From the NCBI GenBank assembly GCA_001939945.1, contig MOEB01000001.1, positions 79,595-143,594 on the forward strand: DNA of 64,000 nucleotides, given 5' to 3'. The position numbers and the translations under genes were made by a program. The notes beneath the pieces were generated by a model. That model saw only the letters and a program-made list of their open reading frames with translations. It did no database searches and had not been told where the DNA came from. Numbering within the stretch: position 1 is the first letter of the stretch; the number at the start of each line of letters is the position of its first letter. Source of the DNA: Aerophototrophica crusticola (lineage in GTDB: Bacteria; Pseudomonadota; Alphaproteobacteria; Azospirillales; Azospirillaceae). Below are positions 26,606-37,525 of this stretch, piece after piece.

Positions 26606-27346
26606 ATGACCGCCGAGCCGCCCATCCGCCTTCACCCTGACCTGGAACGGCCGGAAGCGCGGGCCGCCATCGCGGAAAGGCTGCGCCAACACGGGCGCGC
26701 CCACATCCCCGGCATACTCGACCCCGCCGCGGCCCAGCGGCTGCACCGCTGCCTCGTCTCCGAGGTGCCCTGGAACGTCATCTTCAACGAAGGGGACAAG
26801 GTCCACGCCCTGGCGCCCCAGCAATATGCCGCCCTGACCCCGGACAAGCAGGCCTGGCTGGCCAACCTGATCCGCACCAGCGCGCGCCAGGGCTTCCAGT
26901 ACATCTATTGCAACTACCCGGTCTGGGACCTGTACCAGCGGGACCCGAACCAGCCGCTCTACGTGTTCCGGCTGCTGGAGTTCCTGAACAGCGAACCCTT
27001 CCTGGACTTCGTGCGGGAGATCAGCGGCGTCCCGACCATCGCCATGGCCGACAGCCAAGCCACCCTGTTCAAGCCCCACCACTTCCTGACCGGCCACACC
27101 GACCTGGGCACGTCAGCCCAGAAGCGCAAGCTGGCCTATGTGCTGAACCTGACCCCGGAATGGCGCACCGAGTGGGGCGGCATCCTGGAGTTCACCGACC
27201 CGGCCGGCAACGTGCTGGAAGGCTTCATCCCCAGCTTCAACGCCCTGAACCTCTTCCACGTGCCCACCCCCCACCATGTCAGCTACGTCACCCCCTTCGC
27301 CGGGGCGGGGCGCTACAGCATGACCGGGTGGCTGCGGGAGAGGTGA
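26606..27346 (+). CDS. 2-oxoglutarate/Fe(II)-dependent oxygenase
   Basis: A 246-residue double-stranded beta-helix oxygenase. The iron triad is His/Asp in GHTDLG and the distal His in PTPHHVSY; the 2OG arginine follows in GRYSMTGWLRER. EWGGILEF is the usual strand between them. It resembles the prolyl-hydroxylase-like COG3751 group, so a protein or amino-acid hydroxylase is likely, but the substrate is unknown. The NUDIX gene starts 11 nt after its stop. Confidence 0.9.
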   Translation: MTAEPPIRLHPDLERPEARAAIAERLRQHGRAHIPGILDPAAAQRLHRCLVSEVPWNVIFNEGDKVHALAPQQYAALTPDKQAWLANLIRTSARQGFQYIYCNYPVWDLYQRDPNQPLYVFRLLEFLNSEPFLDFVREISGVPTIAMADSQATLFKPHHFLTGHTDLGTSAQKRKLAYVLNLTPEWRTEWGGILEFTDPAGNVLEGFIPSFNALNLFHVPTPHHVSYVTPFAGAGRYSMTGWLRER

Positions 27347-27357
27347 GGGGAGGGGCC

Positions 27358-27798
27358 ATGCCCGACGCGATCCGCCGCCACATCCGCGCCGTGGCCGTGG
27401 TCCGCCAGGGCGGCCGCGTCCTGCTGCATCGGCAGGACGGGGACGGCTTCTGGTCCCTGCCCGGCGGCGGGATCGAGCCGGGGGAGACCAGCGCCCAGGC
27501 CGTGGCACGCGAGCTGCGGGAGGAGCTGGGCCGCACCGCCACCGTGGGCTCGCTGCTCTGGGTTGTGGAGAACCAATTCACCTATGCGGGCACGGGTTTC
27601 ATCGAGGTGGGCTTTTGCTACGATGCCACCATCCCCGACCTGCCCACCAACCCGTTCCGTGGGGTGGAGCCGCGGCTGGAGTTCGCCTGGTTCGACCTGG
27701 ACGGGCTTGAGGGTGTGGACCTGAGGCCGGCGGTGCTGAAGGAGTGGCTGCCGTTGCCGCCGACGACCGTGCGTCACCTTGTGGCAACGGCCGATTAG
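27358..27798 (+). CDS. NUDIX hydrolase
   Basis: A 146-residue protein with a perfect Nudix box (GGIEPGETSAQAVARELREE, then LG) at about residues 41-62, which binds the divalent metal that hydrolyses nucleoside diphosphate-linked substrates. GGGAGGGG precedes the ATG. Substrate not predictable from sequence. It is cotranscribed with the oxygenase and overlaps the stop of convergent vapC by 4 nt. Confidence 0.92.
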   Translation: MPDAIRRHIRAVAVVRQGGRVLLHRQDGDGFWSLPGGGIEPGETSAQAVARELREELGRTATVGSLLWVVENQFTYAGTGFIEVGFCYDATIPDLPTNPFRGVEPRLEFAWFDLDGLEGVDLRPAVLKEWLPLPPTTVRHLVATAD

Positions 27799-28232
27799 GG
27801 GCGCGACGCCCCCGCCTCGACCAGTTCGACGGGATCGGCCGCAGCGATGCCGGACGCGGCCAGCTTTCTCACGGCCGATCTGTCGAAGCTGGCAAAAACA
27901 ACCCCGCCGCTTTGTTGTCCCTGGAAGGCGATGACGCCATCCGCGAAGTCACCGCCCTGCCTGAGGAGGGCCAACCCGGCTTCGACCGACGGCGTGTCCG
28001 TCTCGACGGTCCCGGCCTCCAGTAGGCGCTCGATGGCTGCGGCAATATCCGCCGCGGGCAACCTGTAACCCCTACCCAACACCCAGGCCATCTCGCACAA
28101 GGCAGGCACGGGGATGGATACGATCTCCGCCTGATCCAGCATCAGCCGTGCCACCGCGGCCTGGGCGGGGTCGTCCTCGGTGATGACGCGGACCAGGATG
28201 TTCGTGTCCGCGGTGACCCTTAGCCGCCTCAT
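27795..28232 (-). CDS. vapC: PIN-domain toxin of a VapBC pair
   Basis: A 145-residue PIN-domain ribonuclease. Acidic residues expected for metal binding are in VTADTNILVR (Asp near 9), PALCEMAWVL (Glu near 47), and GGDFADGVIA (Asp near 92 and 95). Toxins of this type cleave tRNA or rRNA when released from the antitoxin. The ATG overlaps the stop of the upstream AbrB-type gene by 4 nt, the normal antitoxin-first arrangement. Confidence 0.9.
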   Translation of the reverse strand: MRRLRVTADTNILVRVITEDDPAQAAVARLMLDQAEIVSIPVPALCEMAWVLGRGYRLPAADIAAAIERLLEAGTVETDTPSVEAGLALLRQGGDFADGVIAFQGQQSGGVVFASFDRSAVRKLAASGIAAADPVELVEAGASRP

Positions 28233-28480
28233 CGCTCTCCGGCCCAACCTGCCGCGATGATGTCGTTCATCTCCTCGACGGTCAGGGTCGGCTGCCCGGG
28301 CCGCTTCAGCATGCCGAACACGTCGGAGATCGGCCGGGTCGGCTTGGCGCGCACCTGCATCCGCCCCCCGGGCAGGAGGTCGATCTCCAGCTTGTCACCA
28401 GCCTTGGCCCCGAGGTGCTCCAGCACCTCCTTGCGGAGGGTCACCTGGCCCTTGGCCGTCACCGTCAACATGATGCCCAT
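28229..28480 (-). CDS. vapB: AbrB/MazE-type antitoxin of a VapBC pair
   Basis: An 83-residue protein with an N-terminal swapped-hairpin AbrB domain (MLTVTAKGQVTLRKEVLEHL, GDKLEIDLLPGG) and a C-terminal tail (PTLTVEEMNDIIAAGW) that would bind VapC. It presumably represses its own operon. The ATG at 28480 or 28471 (MLTV) may be used. Confidence 0.9.
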   Translation of the reverse strand: MGIMLTVTAKGQVTLRKEVLEHLGAKAGDKLEIDLLPGGRMQVRAKPTRPISDVFGMLKRPGQPTLTVEEMNDIIAAGWAGER

Positions 28481-28554
28481 GGCGCCAATCCCGCAAGGGT
28501 TCCGTGCCTTACAAGCTAACGGCCTGCCAGCGCATCGGCAACACCACACCCAAC

Positions 28555-28587
28555 GAAAACGGCGGCCGGGTTGCCCCGGCCGCCGTC
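28555..28587 (-). terminator. Rho-independent terminator of acs
   Basis: Perfect 12-bp stem (28560-28571 with 28576-28587, ACGGCGGCCGGG type), 4-nt loop, followed on the minus strand by TTTT. It lies 23 nt after the acs stop. Confidence 0.92.
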
Positions 28588-28610
28588 TCTCACTCCACCG
28601 AACCGGCCGT

Positions 28611-30551
28611 TCAGCCGCGGTTCATGCGGTTGCCCACCAGGTCGGTGACCACGTTGGGGTCGGCCAGGGTGCTGGTGTCGCCCAGGGCCTCGTACTCGTT
28701 GGCGGCGATCTTGCGCAGGATGCGGCGCATGATCTTGCCGGAACGGGTCTTGGGCAGGCCCGGCGCCCACTGGATCAGGTCCGGTGTGGCGATGGGGCCG
28801 ATCTCCTTGCGGACCCAGGTCACCAGCTCCTTGCGCAGCTCGTCGCTGGGCTCCTCGCCGGCGTTCAGGGTCACATAGGCATAGATGCCCTGGCCCTTCA
28901 GGTCGTGCGGGTAGCCCACCACCGCGGCCTCCGCCACCTTCGGGTGGGCGACCAGGGCGCTCTCGATCTCCGCCGTGCCCATGCGGTGGCCGGACACGTT
29001 GATCACGTCATCCACGCGACCGGTGATCCAGTAGTACCCGTCCTTGTCGCGGCGGCAGCCGTCACCGGTGAAGTACTTGCCGGCGAAGGTGCTGAAATAG
29101 GTCTGCACGAACCGCTCATGGTCGCCGAAGACCGTGCGCATCTGGCCGGGCCAGCTGTCGGCGATGCAGAGGTTGCCCTCCGTCTCCCCCTCCAGCAGGT
29201 TGCCCTCATTGTCCACCACCACGGGCTTGACGCCGAAGAAGGGCAGGGTGGCCGAACCGGGCTTCTGGCCGATGGCGCCGGGCAGCGGGCTGATCAGGAT
29301 GCCGCCCGTCTCCGTCTGCCACCAGGTGTCCACGATGGGGCAGCGGCCGTCGCCGACCACGTTGTAGTACCAGAGCCAGGCCTCGGGGTTGATGGGCTCA
29401 CCCACGCTGCCCAGCACCCGCAGGGAGGCGCGGCTGGTCCGCTTCACCGGGCCCTCGCCCTCGCGCATCAGCGAGCGGATGGCGGTGGGGGCGGTGTAGA
29501 AGATGTTGACCTTGTGCTTGTCGATGACCTGCCAGAACCGGCTGACGTCGGGGTAGTTGGGGATGCCCTCGAACATCAGCGTGGTGGCGCCGTTGGCCAG
29601 CGGGCCATAGACGATGTAGCTGTGGCCGGTCACCCAGCCCACGTCGGCGGTGCACCAGTAGATGTCGCCGTCATGGTAGTCGAAGACGTACTCGTGCGTC
29701 ATGGACGCATAGACCAGGTAGCCGCCCGTGGTGTGCAGCACGCCCTTGGGCTTGCCGGTGGACCCGGACGTGTACAGGATGAACAGCGGGTCCTCGGCCC
29801 CCAGCTCCTCCGCCGGGCAGTCGCTGGACACGCTGGACATCTCGTCGTCGTACCAGAGATCGCGGCCCTCGGTCCAAGCCACGGCGCCGCCGGTGCGCTT
29901 CACCACCAGCACGGACTTGACCACGTCCAGCCCGGCCACGGCCTTGTCCACGTTGGCCTTCAGCGGCACCTTGCGGCCGCCGCGCAGGCCCTCGTCCGCC
30001 GTGATGACCAGGGCGCTCTCGCAGCCCTCGATGCGGTCCTTCAGGCTGTCGGGGGAGAAGCCGCCGAAGACGATGGAGTGGATGGCGCCGATGCGGGCGC
30101 AGGCCAGCATGGCGTAAGCGGCCTCCGGGATCATCGGCAGGTAGATGGTGACCCGGTCACCCTTCTTGACCCCGTGCTTCTTGAACACGTTGGCCAGGCG
30201 GCAGACGTTCTGGTGCAGCTCGGCATAGGAGATGTGCCGGCTCTCCTCCGGGCTGTCGCCCTCCCAGATGATGGCCGTCTGGTCGGCGCGGGTGGCCAGG
30301 TGCCGGTCGATGCAGTTGTAGGCGACGTTGGTCGTGCCGTCCTCGAACCAGCGGATGTGCACGTCGCCGGTATAGGAGGTGTCCTTGACCTTGGTGTAGG
30401 GCTTGAACCAGTGGATGCGCTTGCCGTGTTCGCCCCAGAAGCCCTCGGGGTCCTTGATGGACTGGTCGTACATGGCCTGGTACTTGGCCGCGTCGACCCA
30501 GGCGCTGCGGGCGACGTCCTCTTGCACCGGGAAGAACGTGTTGTTGCTCAT
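28611..30551 (-). CDS. acs: Acetyl-CoA synthetase, AMP-forming
   Basis: A 646-residue enzyme converting acetate, ATP and CoA to acetyl-CoA, AMP and PPi. The adenylation P-loop is [14 protein letters not shown]; the acetate pocket region is [25 protein letters not shown] and [15 protein letters not shown] are present. The C-terminal [11 protein letters not shown] carries the catalytic lysine that is inactivated by acetylation in this family. The ATG at 30551 starts the conserved MSNNTFFP; the open frame extends 43 codons further upstream. Confidence 0.97.
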   Translation of the reverse strand: MSNNTFFPVQEDVARSAWVDAAKYQAMYDQSIKDPEGFWGEHGKRIHWFKPYTKVKDTSYTGDVHIRWFEDGTTNVAYNCIDRHLATRADQTAIIWEGDSPEESRHISYAELHQNVCRLANVFKKHGVKKGDRVTIYLPMIPEAAYAMLACARIGAIHSIVFGGFSPDSLKDRIEGCESALVITADEGLRGGRKVPLKANVDKAVAGLDVVKSVLVVKRTGGAVAWTEGRDLWYDDEMSSVSSDCPAEELGAEDPLFILYTSGSTGKPKGVLHTTGGYLVYASMTHEYVFDYHDGDIYWCTADVGWVTGHSYIVYGPLANGATTLMFEGIPNYPDVSRFWQVIDKHKVNIFYTAPTAIRSLMREGEGPVKRTSRASLRVLGSVGEPINPEAWLWYYNVVGDGRCPIVDTWWQTETGGILISPLPGAIGQKPGSATLPFFGVKPVVVDNEGNLLEGETEGNLCIADSWPGQMRTVFGDHERFVQTYFSTFAGKYFTGDGCRRDKDGYYWITGRVDDVINVSGHRMGTAEIESALVAHPKVAEAAVVGYPHDLKGQGIYAYVTLNAGEEPSDELRKELVTWVRKEIGPIATPDLIQWAPGLPKTRSGKIMRRILRKIAANEYEALGDTSTLADPNVVTDLVGNRMNRG

Positions 30552-31000
30552 GGGCTGGTTATCCCCCCGCGGGTTCTGGTTTGATCCATGGTCGGCACCG
30601 GAAAGAGGGGCGCCGCCGATCCCTAGCGTTTCCTGATTATCCCGCGGCGCGGTCGGTTGCTCAAGCCGATCCACCTCCACGGCGGCCTAGACCTTAGTAG
30701 GCCGGTCCCCAGGCCTTGCGGCCAGACATATCAACCGGGGGCCGGTTCCGGGACACGAAAATTCATCCGTCCTCCCCGCTGCGACATCTATGCACGGTCC
30801 CCCGTCACGGTCGTTGATCCATCTCAACCTGTTGCTCATCCTTTAGTGGCTGTCCGGGACCGATTCGACCGTCCGTTCGGCTAGGACATTGGCCGGTCGC
30901 GCCCATCCCATGGGTGCGGAATCCGACCATACGTGTTAGTCTGCTCCCGACAGCGAAAAGCGCCGACACAAGGCGCACCGGACGGGACCGAGGGGAACCC
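30552..31000. other. Divergent intergenic region between acs and the gene at 31001
   Basis: About 450 nt without a supported gene or a repeat I can recognise. It should contain the acs promoter; I see no convincing sigma-54 or CRP-type site. Confidence 0.4.
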
Positions 31001-31261
31001 ATGTCAGACGAATGGCAAGGCGGCGGGCTGCCCAGCGGGCGCCGCGGACCGCAGGAGGAGGTGCCGGGCAGCCCGGCCCATCTCAGCCGCATCGCCAACC
31101 GCACGACACTGATGTCCATCGACGCGCTGCTGGCCTCCCTGCCGAAGCAGGACCACGGCTATGTCGATGCCGCGATGGAGGCCCGCATCCTTGCCCGCCG
31201 GCTCCAGGCCACGTCCGACGACCTGCGTGCCGCCATGCCGGGCTGCCTGTCGCGGGCCTGA
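31001..31261 (+). CDS. Hypothetical protein
   Basis: An 86-residue protein of unknown family, with a Gly/Pro-rich N-terminal third and a helical C-terminal part (HLSRIANRTTLMSIDALLAS, then YVDAAMEARILARRLQ). GAGGGGA lies just before the ATG. No domain, signal or membrane segment visible. Confidence 0.5.
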   Translation: MSDEWQGGGLPSGRRGPQEEVPGSPAHLSRIANRTTLMSIDALLASLPKQDHGYVDAAMEARILARRLQATSDDLRAAMPGCLSRA

Positions 31262-31414
31262 AGGCAAGGCACCCCGCTGTTCGCTAATGCTCTCGCCACG
31301 CAGAGGGGGCGGGGCCACCCCGCTTCCCCGGCGCGATGCCCGCTCGGCCCATCCTGTTCACCCGGTCCCTTCCGGCCCGTGTAGCCGGGATCGAAGAACA
31401 GAGGGAGAGACAGC

Positions 31415-31771
31415 ATGGCCAACAGCAGCCAGCAGGGCACGGGAAAGCACCCGCACAAGAGCGCGGCCGAACCCTATCCCCACACCAAGGACGACGGGGG
31501 CGGCCGCCAGTCCGCCAGCGACAGCAGCCGATCCGAGAGCCACCAGTCCGACAACAGCCGCCAGTCGGCCTCCGGCAATGACGGCAAGCGCTCGGACAAC
31601 AACCGCTCCGACAGCGGCAAGTCCGACACCGGCCGCCAGTCCGCCAGCGGCGGCTCCCCCAGCACGGGGCAGGGGGCCGACGACCTGAAGAGCCGGGAAT
31701 ACAAGGACGCCGACGGCAACGTCCACCACCACACCCGCGCCTACATGGAGCAGCACAAGGGCGAGAAGTAA
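31415..31771 (+). CDS. Hydrophilic Ser/Asp/Lys-rich low-complexity protein
   Basis: A 118-residue, almost entirely polar protein. Three copies of RQSAS (near residues 31, 49 and 74) are spaced by Ser/Asp/Asn/Arg-rich segments; the ends are His/Lys-rich, with HHHTRAYMEQHKGEK at the C-terminus. There is essentially no hydrophobic core, so it is predicted disordered and hydrophilin-like, as in stress-induced desiccation proteins; this is inference from composition. A ribosome site (GGGAGAG) precedes the ATG. It ends 52 nt before convergent tyrS. Confidence 0.65.
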   Translation: MANSSQQGTGKHPHKSAAEPYPHTKDDGGGRQSASDSSRSESHQSDNSRQSASGNDGKRSDNNRSDSGKSDTGRQSASGGSPSTGQGADDLKSREYKDADGNVHHHTRAYMEQHKGEK

Positions 31772-31785
31772 GCCCTGTCGCGGAT

Positions 31786-31816
31786 GGCCGGGGCGGGCAT
31801 GGCACCCGCCCCGGCC
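31786..31816. terminator. Hairpin between convergent genes
   Basis: Perfect 12-bp stem (31786-31797 with 31805-31816) with a 7-nt loop, between the stops of the hydrophilic-protein gene and tyrS. There is no U tract on either side, so termination is likely but unproven. Confidence 0.6.
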
Positions 31817-31823
31817 GTACCCG

Positions 31824-33086
31824 TCACGATGCCCGCACCAGCGCGTGCTTCTTCTTGCCCAGGGACAGCTTGGCGGCACCGTCGCTGACCAAGTCCGCTG
31901 CCGTCACCTTGGCGAACTCGTCACTCACCGGCTGGTCGTTCAGCTTCACCGCCCCCTGCTTGATCTGCCGCCGGGCCTCGGCGTTGGACGCCACCAGCCC
32001 CGCCCTGGCCAGCAGGGAGAAGACGGTCACTCCGTCCGCCAGCTCCGCCCCCGCCACCTCCACGGTGGGCAGGCCCTCCGCCAGAGCCCCCTGCTCGAAG
32101 GTGCGGCGGGCCGTCTCCGCCGCGGCCTCCGCCGCCTCGGGGCCGCGGACCAGCTTGGTGATCTCCGTGGCCAGGATCTTCTTGGCCTCGTTGATCTCGG
32201 CCCCTTGCAAGGCTTCCAGCCGGGCGATCTCATCCAACGGCAGCTCGGTGAACAGCTTCAGGAAGCGGCCCACGTCCGCGTCCTCCGTGTTGCGCCAGTA
32301 CTGCCAGAAGTCCCAGTCGGACAGGCGGTCGCTGTTCAGCCACACGGCCCCGGCGGCAGTCTTGCCCATCTTGGCGCCCGACGCGGTGGTCAGCAGCGGG
32401 CAGGTCAGGCCGAACAAATCCTTGTTGGCGATGCGCCGGCCCAGATCCACGCCGTTGACGATGTTGCCCCACTGGTCGCTGCCGCCGGTCTGCAACACGC
32501 AGCCGTAGCGCCGGTTCAGCTCCACGAAATCATAGGCCTGGAGGATCATGTAGTTGAATTCCAGGAAGGTCAGCGGCTGCTCCCGGTCCAGCCGCAGGCG
32601 GACGCTGTCGAAGGTCAGCATGCGGTTGATGGTGAAGTGCCGGCCCACGTCCCGCAGGAAGGGGATGTATTCCAGCCGGTCCAGCCAATCCGCGTTGTTC
32701 ACCAGCAGGGCGCCGTTGGGGCCGAAGTCGAACAGCCGGTCGAACGCCGTCTTGATCTTGGCGATGTTGGCGTCGATGGCCTCGTTGGTCAGCAGCTGCC
32801 GCGTCTCGTCCCGGCCGGAGGGGTCGCCGATCTTGGTGGTGCCGCCGCCCATCAGCAGGATGGGCTTGCCGCCGCACTTCTGGAGCCAGCGCTGCATCAT
32901 GGTGGGCAGCAGGTGCCCCACATGCAGGCTGTCCGCCGTGGCGTCGTAGCCGTTGTAGGCCACCAGCCCGCCCGCGCCCAGGGCCTTGTCCAAGGCCTCC
33001 ACGTCCGTGGCCTGGTGGTAATAGCCCCGCTCCAGCATCACGCGCAGGAAGTCGGACTTCACGGATGAAGGCAGGGGCGTGGTCAT
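31824..33086 (-). CDS. tyrS: Tyrosyl-tRNA synthetase
   Basis: A 420-residue class I synthetase charging tRNA-Tyr. The HIGH motif is HVGHL in [13 protein letters not shown], the KMSKS-type loop is AKMGKT, and the tyrosine pocket motif GGSDQWGN is present. The C-terminal S4-like RNA-binding domain (about 355-415) includes [17 protein letters not shown]. Standard length. Confidence 0.97.
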   Translation of the reverse strand: MTTPLPSSVKSDFLRVMLERGYYHQATDVEALDKALGAGGLVAYNGYDATADSLHVGHLLPTMMQRWLQKCGGKPILLMGGGTTKIGDPSGRDETRQLLTNEAIDANIAKIKTAFDRLFDFGPNGALLVNNADWLDRLEYIPFLRDVGRHFTINRMLTFDSVRLRLDREQPLTFLEFNYMILQAYDFVELNRRYGCVLQTGGSDQWGNIVNGVDLGRRIANKDLFGLTCPLLTTASGAKMGKTAAGAVWLNSDRLSDWDFWQYWRNTEDADVGRFLKLFTELPLDEIARLEALQGAEINEAKKILATEITKLVRGPEAAEAAAETARRTFEQGALAEGLPTVEVAGAELADGVTVFSLLARAGLVASNAEARRQIKQGAVKLNDQPVSDEFAKVTAADLVSDGAAKLSLGKKKHALVRAS

Positions 33087-33169
33087 GTCACGGAACCTGT
33101 TGAGCGTTGCGTAAGGGCGTGTCTGTTATCATGTCGGATGCCCCCGGACAAATCTGACGGATCCCACGC

Positions 33170-34243
33170 ATGCCAGACACGACCCTCGCCATCGGCTTGA
33201 TGAGCGGCACTTCCCTGGACGGGATCGACGCCGCCCTGCTGCGCACGGACGGGCGCGGGGTGGCAGAGGCGGGTGCCTTCCTGACCGTGCCCTACCGGCG
33301 GGCCTTCCGCGACAGGCTGCGCGCCGTGCTGGGCGGGCAGGGGGACGTGGCGGGGGTGGAGCGGGAACTGACCGAGCTGCATGCCGCCGCGGTGGACAGC
33401 CTGTTGGGCATGGCGGGCGTGGAGCGGGAAGAGGTCGGCCTGGTCGGATTCCACGGGCACACCATCCTGCACGCGCCGGAGCAGCGCCGCACCTGGCAGA
33501 TCGGCGACGGCGCCTTGCTGGCCACCCTGACCGGCATCCCCGTGGTGAACGATTTCCGCAGCGCCGACGTGGCGGCGGGCGGGCAGGGGGCGCCGCTGGT
33601 CCCCCTCTACCACCAGGCCCTGGCGACGGACCTGGACAGGCCCCTTGCCGTGCTGAACATCGGCGGCGTGGCCAACGTGACCTGGCTGGGGGCCGGGGAG
33701 CTGGACGTTGCCGCCTTCGACACCGGCCCGGGCAACGCCTTGGTGGACGATTGGGTGCTGCGCCACACGGGCGATCCCTTCGACGATGGCGGCCGCATCG
33801 CCGCCAAGGGCACGGTGGACGAGGGCATCCTGGCCGCCCTGCTGGCCCATCCCTATTTCACCGCGCCGTTCCCGAAGAGCCTGGACCGGGACGCCTGGTC
33901 GGCCGACGCGGTGGCCGGCCTGTCGCTGGAGGACGGGGCCGCCACCCTGACCGCCTTCACCGCGGCTTCCATCGCGGCGGCGGCCGAGCACCTGCCCAGC
34001 CGCCCGGCGCGCTGGCTGGTCACCGGCGGCGGGCGGCGCAACGACACGCTGATGTGGATGCTGGCCCGACGCCTGCGCGCGCCCGTCTCCCCTGTGGACG
34101 CGGTGGGCTGGAACGGGGATTCGCTGGAGGCGGAGGCTTTCGCCTACCTGGCCGTCCGCAGCCGGCTGGGCCTGCCCCTTTCCGTCCCGGGCACCACGGG
34201 CGTGCCGCAGCCCATGACCGGCGGGCGCTATTGGGCGGCGTGA
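33170..34243 (+). CDS. anmK: Anhydro-N-acetylmuramic acid kinase
   Basis: A 357-residue cell-wall recycling enzyme that opens the anhydro ring and phosphorylates anhydro-MurNAc to MurNAc-6-phosphate. IGLMSGTSLDGIDAAL at the N-terminus is the ATP phosphate loop; GFHGHTILHAP, NDFRSADVAAGGQGAPL, DTGPGNALVDDW and VTGGGRRNDTLM are all present. It is divergent from tyrS, a common arrangement in alphaproteobacteria. Confidence 0.97.
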   Translation: MPDTTLAIGLMSGTSLDGIDAALLRTDGRGVAEAGAFLTVPYRRAFRDRLRAVLGGQGDVAGVERELTELHAAAVDSLLGMAGVEREEVGLVGFHGHTILHAPEQRRTWQIGDGALLATLTGIPVVNDFRSADVAAGGQGAPLVPLYHQALATDLDRPLAVLNIGGVANVTWLGAGELDVAAFDTGPGNALVDDWVLRHTGDPFDDGGRIAAKGTVDEGILAALLAHPYFTAPFPKSLDRDAWSADAVAGLSLEDGAATLTAFTAASIAAAAEHLPSRPARWLVTGGGRRNDTLMWMLARRLRAPVSPVDAVGWNGDSLEAEAFAYLAVRSRLGLPLSVPGTTGVPQPMTGGRYWAA

Positions 34244-34247
34244 GACC

Positions 34248-34348
34248 CGTAGGTCGGATTAGCGGCCGCAAGGTCGCGTAATCCGACGCGCCGAAGGCGG
34301 TCGTCATGGATGTCGGATTACGGCGCGCCGCGCCTGATCCGACCTACG
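34248..34348. repeat. MITE-like GTAGGTCGGATTA palindromic element
   Basis: About 100 bp between anmK and the tRNA. Outer arms CGTAGGTCGGAT (34248-34259) and ATCCGACCTACG (34337-34348) are perfect inverse complements. Inner TAATCCGACGCGCC and GGATTACGGCGCGCC segments add a nested palindrome. Similar AGGTCGGATTA elements are familiar from many proteobacterial intergenic regions. Confidence 0.75.
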
Positions 34349-34373
34349 ATTTACCGATTTTGGGGAGGGGGAA

Positions 34374-34449
<76 letters not shown>

Positions 34450-34625
34450 AACCTTTCGTCACCCCGGCGTCCGTCCGCCGAAGTGGCGCGCTATGTGCCA
34501 CAGGGTTTCCGGGCTTGCAACACAAATCGCCCGGCTCGCCACAGTTTTTCCGCCGACTTGACGGGAAGCCGCGGAAAGCCTGGAATCCGGCCAACGGATG
34601 CCACACGCCACTCCCCGGGAGCACC

Positions 34626-34784
34626 ATGACCACCCCGCCGAAAAAATCCCCGCCCCAGAAGGACGACCGCAAGGACCGCCTGGCCCAGGCCCTGCGCGAC
34701 AACCTGCGCAAACGGAAAGAACAAGAGCGCGGGCGGGAAGTGACGGACCCGGCGCCCGTCACCCCGACGGAGGGGGCGGCCTAG
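34626..34784 (+). CDS. Small charged protein, conserved-looking in alphaproteobacteria
   Basis: A 52-residue protein: a Lys/Pro-rich start (MTTPPKKSPPQKDD) and a basic helix (DRLAQALRDNLRKRKEQER). Short proteins with this RLAQALRENLRRRK-type helix recur next to core genes in alphaproteobacteria from memory; their function is unknown to me. GGGAG precedes the ATG. The open frame extends upstream through the tRNA region and that part is not credible. Confidence 0.6.
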   Translation: MTTPPKKSPPQKDDRKDRLAQALRDNLRKRKEQERGREVTDPAPVTPTEGAA

Positions 34785-34888
34785 GCATCCCGTCCCGCTT
34801 GGCAGGACCGTACCCGGTGGGCTACCAAGGATCGTGCGTCACGCGCCACCGATCCCCAACCCGCTGACCCCAACCCGCCGAGGTCCCC

Positions 34889-35443
34889 ATGCCCATCATG
34901 CCCGACACCTGGATTCGCGACATGGCGACCACCAAGGGCATGATCGAGCCGTTCACGGAGGCGCAGAAGCGGGAAGGGGTGATCTCCTACGGCCTGTCCT
35001 CCTACGGCTACGACGCAAGGGTGGCGGACGAGTTCAAGATCTTCACCAACGTGGACAACGCCGTCGTCGACCCCAAGCGGTTCGATGAGACGAGCTTCGT
35101 GGACCGCAAGACCGACGTCTGCGTCATCCCGCCCAACAGCTTCGCCCTGGCCCGGACGGTGGAATATTTCCGCATCCCCCGCGACGTGCTGGTGGTCTGC
35201 CTGGGCAAGTCCACCTATGCCCGCTGCGGCCTGATCGTGAACGTCACCCCGCTGGAGCCGGAGTGGGAGGGCCATGTGACGCTGGAGATCAGCAACACCA
35301 CGCCGCTGCCGGCCAAGGTCTATGCCAATGAGGGGCTGTGCCAGTTCCTGTTCTTCCAGGGCGCGACCCCGTGCGAGGTCTCCTATGCCGACCGGGCCGG
35401 CAAATATATGGGCCAGAAGGGCGTGACCCTGCCGCGGCTCTGA
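34889..35443 (+). CDS. dcd: dCTP deaminase
   Basis: A 184-residue trimeric enzyme making dUTP from dCTP for thymidylate synthesis. It carries [29 protein letters not shown], the catalytic Glu in [20 protein letters not shown], and the [12 protein letters not shown] strand. The C-terminus [13 protein letters not shown] closes the active site. GAGG precedes the ATG at 34889; a second ATG is three codons later. Confidence 0.97.
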   Translation: MPIMPDTWIRDMATTKGMIEPFTEAQKREGVISYGLSSYGYDARVADEFKIFTNVDNAVVDPKRFDETSFVDRKTDVCVIPPNSFALARTVEYFRIPRDVLVVCLGKSTYARCGLIVNVTPLEPEWEGHVTLEISNTTPLPAKVYANEGLCQFLFFQGATPCEVSYADRAGKYMGQKGVTLPRL

Positions 35444-35544
35444 AGGTTTCCTGCCGCAGGCATACCCCGCGTTAACCATGCTTCGGCCATGGTCCCGGCC
35501 GACAGTCCCCGCCCGTCCCCACCCCCCGAGCCTCAGAACCTGCC

Positions 35545-36831
<1,287 letters not shown>

Positions 36832-36843
36832 ATATGGGGCCGT

Positions 36844-36865
36844 GGCGGTCCCGTGCGGGACCGCC
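36844..36865 (+). terminator. Hairpin after murA
   Basis: Perfect 9-bp stem GGCGGTCCC/GGGACCGCC with a GTGC loop, 12 nt after the murA stop. It lacks a U tract; it may attenuate or stabilise rather than end the transcript. Confidence 0.45.
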
Positions 36866-36892
36866 GGGGCTTGCCAAGGGGTGGTCGGGGCG

Positions 36893-37363
36893 ATGGCGAC
36901 GGGTCTCAAGCTGCGCGCGCAGGACGCGGATGATCTGAAGGTGGTCTCCGCCATGATGCAGGACGCCATCATCCCCATCTGCGACGTGGGCTATTTGCCT
37001 GACGAGCAGGCCTTCGTCCTGGTGGCCAACCGCTTCAAGTGGGAATGCGCCGAGCGCAACGGCGCCAAGGCCGCCACCGGCCCCACCCCTGACGAGGATT
37101 GCGGCTTCGAGCGCACCAACTGCGCCATCCGTTTCCACAACATCACCCGCGCCAGCTACCGCAACCTGGACCTGCGCGACCGCACCCAGATGCTGAGCCT
37201 GCTGTCCATCGAGCCGGGGGAAGGCGCGGTGCTGCTCCATTTCTCCGGCGGCCACTGCGTCCGGCTGGAGACGGCTGCCCTGGACGTGCGCCTGGAGGAC
37301 ATCGGCGAGCCCTGGCCCACGGGGGCCCGGCCCTGCCATGATGGGCAGGCGGCGACGGCCTGA
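36893..37363 (+). CDS. DUF2948-family protein
   Basis: A 156-residue protein matching the alphaproteobacterial DUF2948 pattern: LKLRAQDADDLKVVSAMMQDA, ANRFKWECAE, and a C-terminal HFSGGHCVRLETAALDVRLEDIG. It regularly sits between murA and hisG or hisD in this class; function unknown. The ATG at 36893 is chosen because the conserved part begins there. Confidence 0.9.
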   Translation: MATGLKLRAQDADDLKVVSAMMQDAIIPICDVGYLPDEQAFVLVANRFKWECAERNGAKAATGPTPDEDCGFERTNCAIRFHNITRASYRNLDLRDRTQMLSLLSIEPGEGAVLLHFSGGHCVRLETAALDVRLEDIGEPWPTGARPCHDGQAATA

Positions 37364-37464
37364 GCGGGGCCACGGCGCATCTGGACCCTCTGACATCCGG
37401 GCAGGGTTGCCGCCCGCGTATCGCTCACGGCTGGACGCACGCCCTTTGCCATGCCAAGTAAGGG

Positions 37465-37486
37465 CGCCCGGCGGCCGGGCGTCTTC
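37465..37486 (+). terminator. Possible terminator after DUF2948
   Basis: CGCCCGG/CCGGGCG 7-bp stem with a CGG loop followed by TCTTCT, about 100 nt after the DUF2948 stop and 40 nt before hisG. Confidence 0.5.
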
Positions 37487-37525
37487 TGGCCGTCGGCCTG
37501 TCGAGACGCCGGAGCCTGTATAGAC

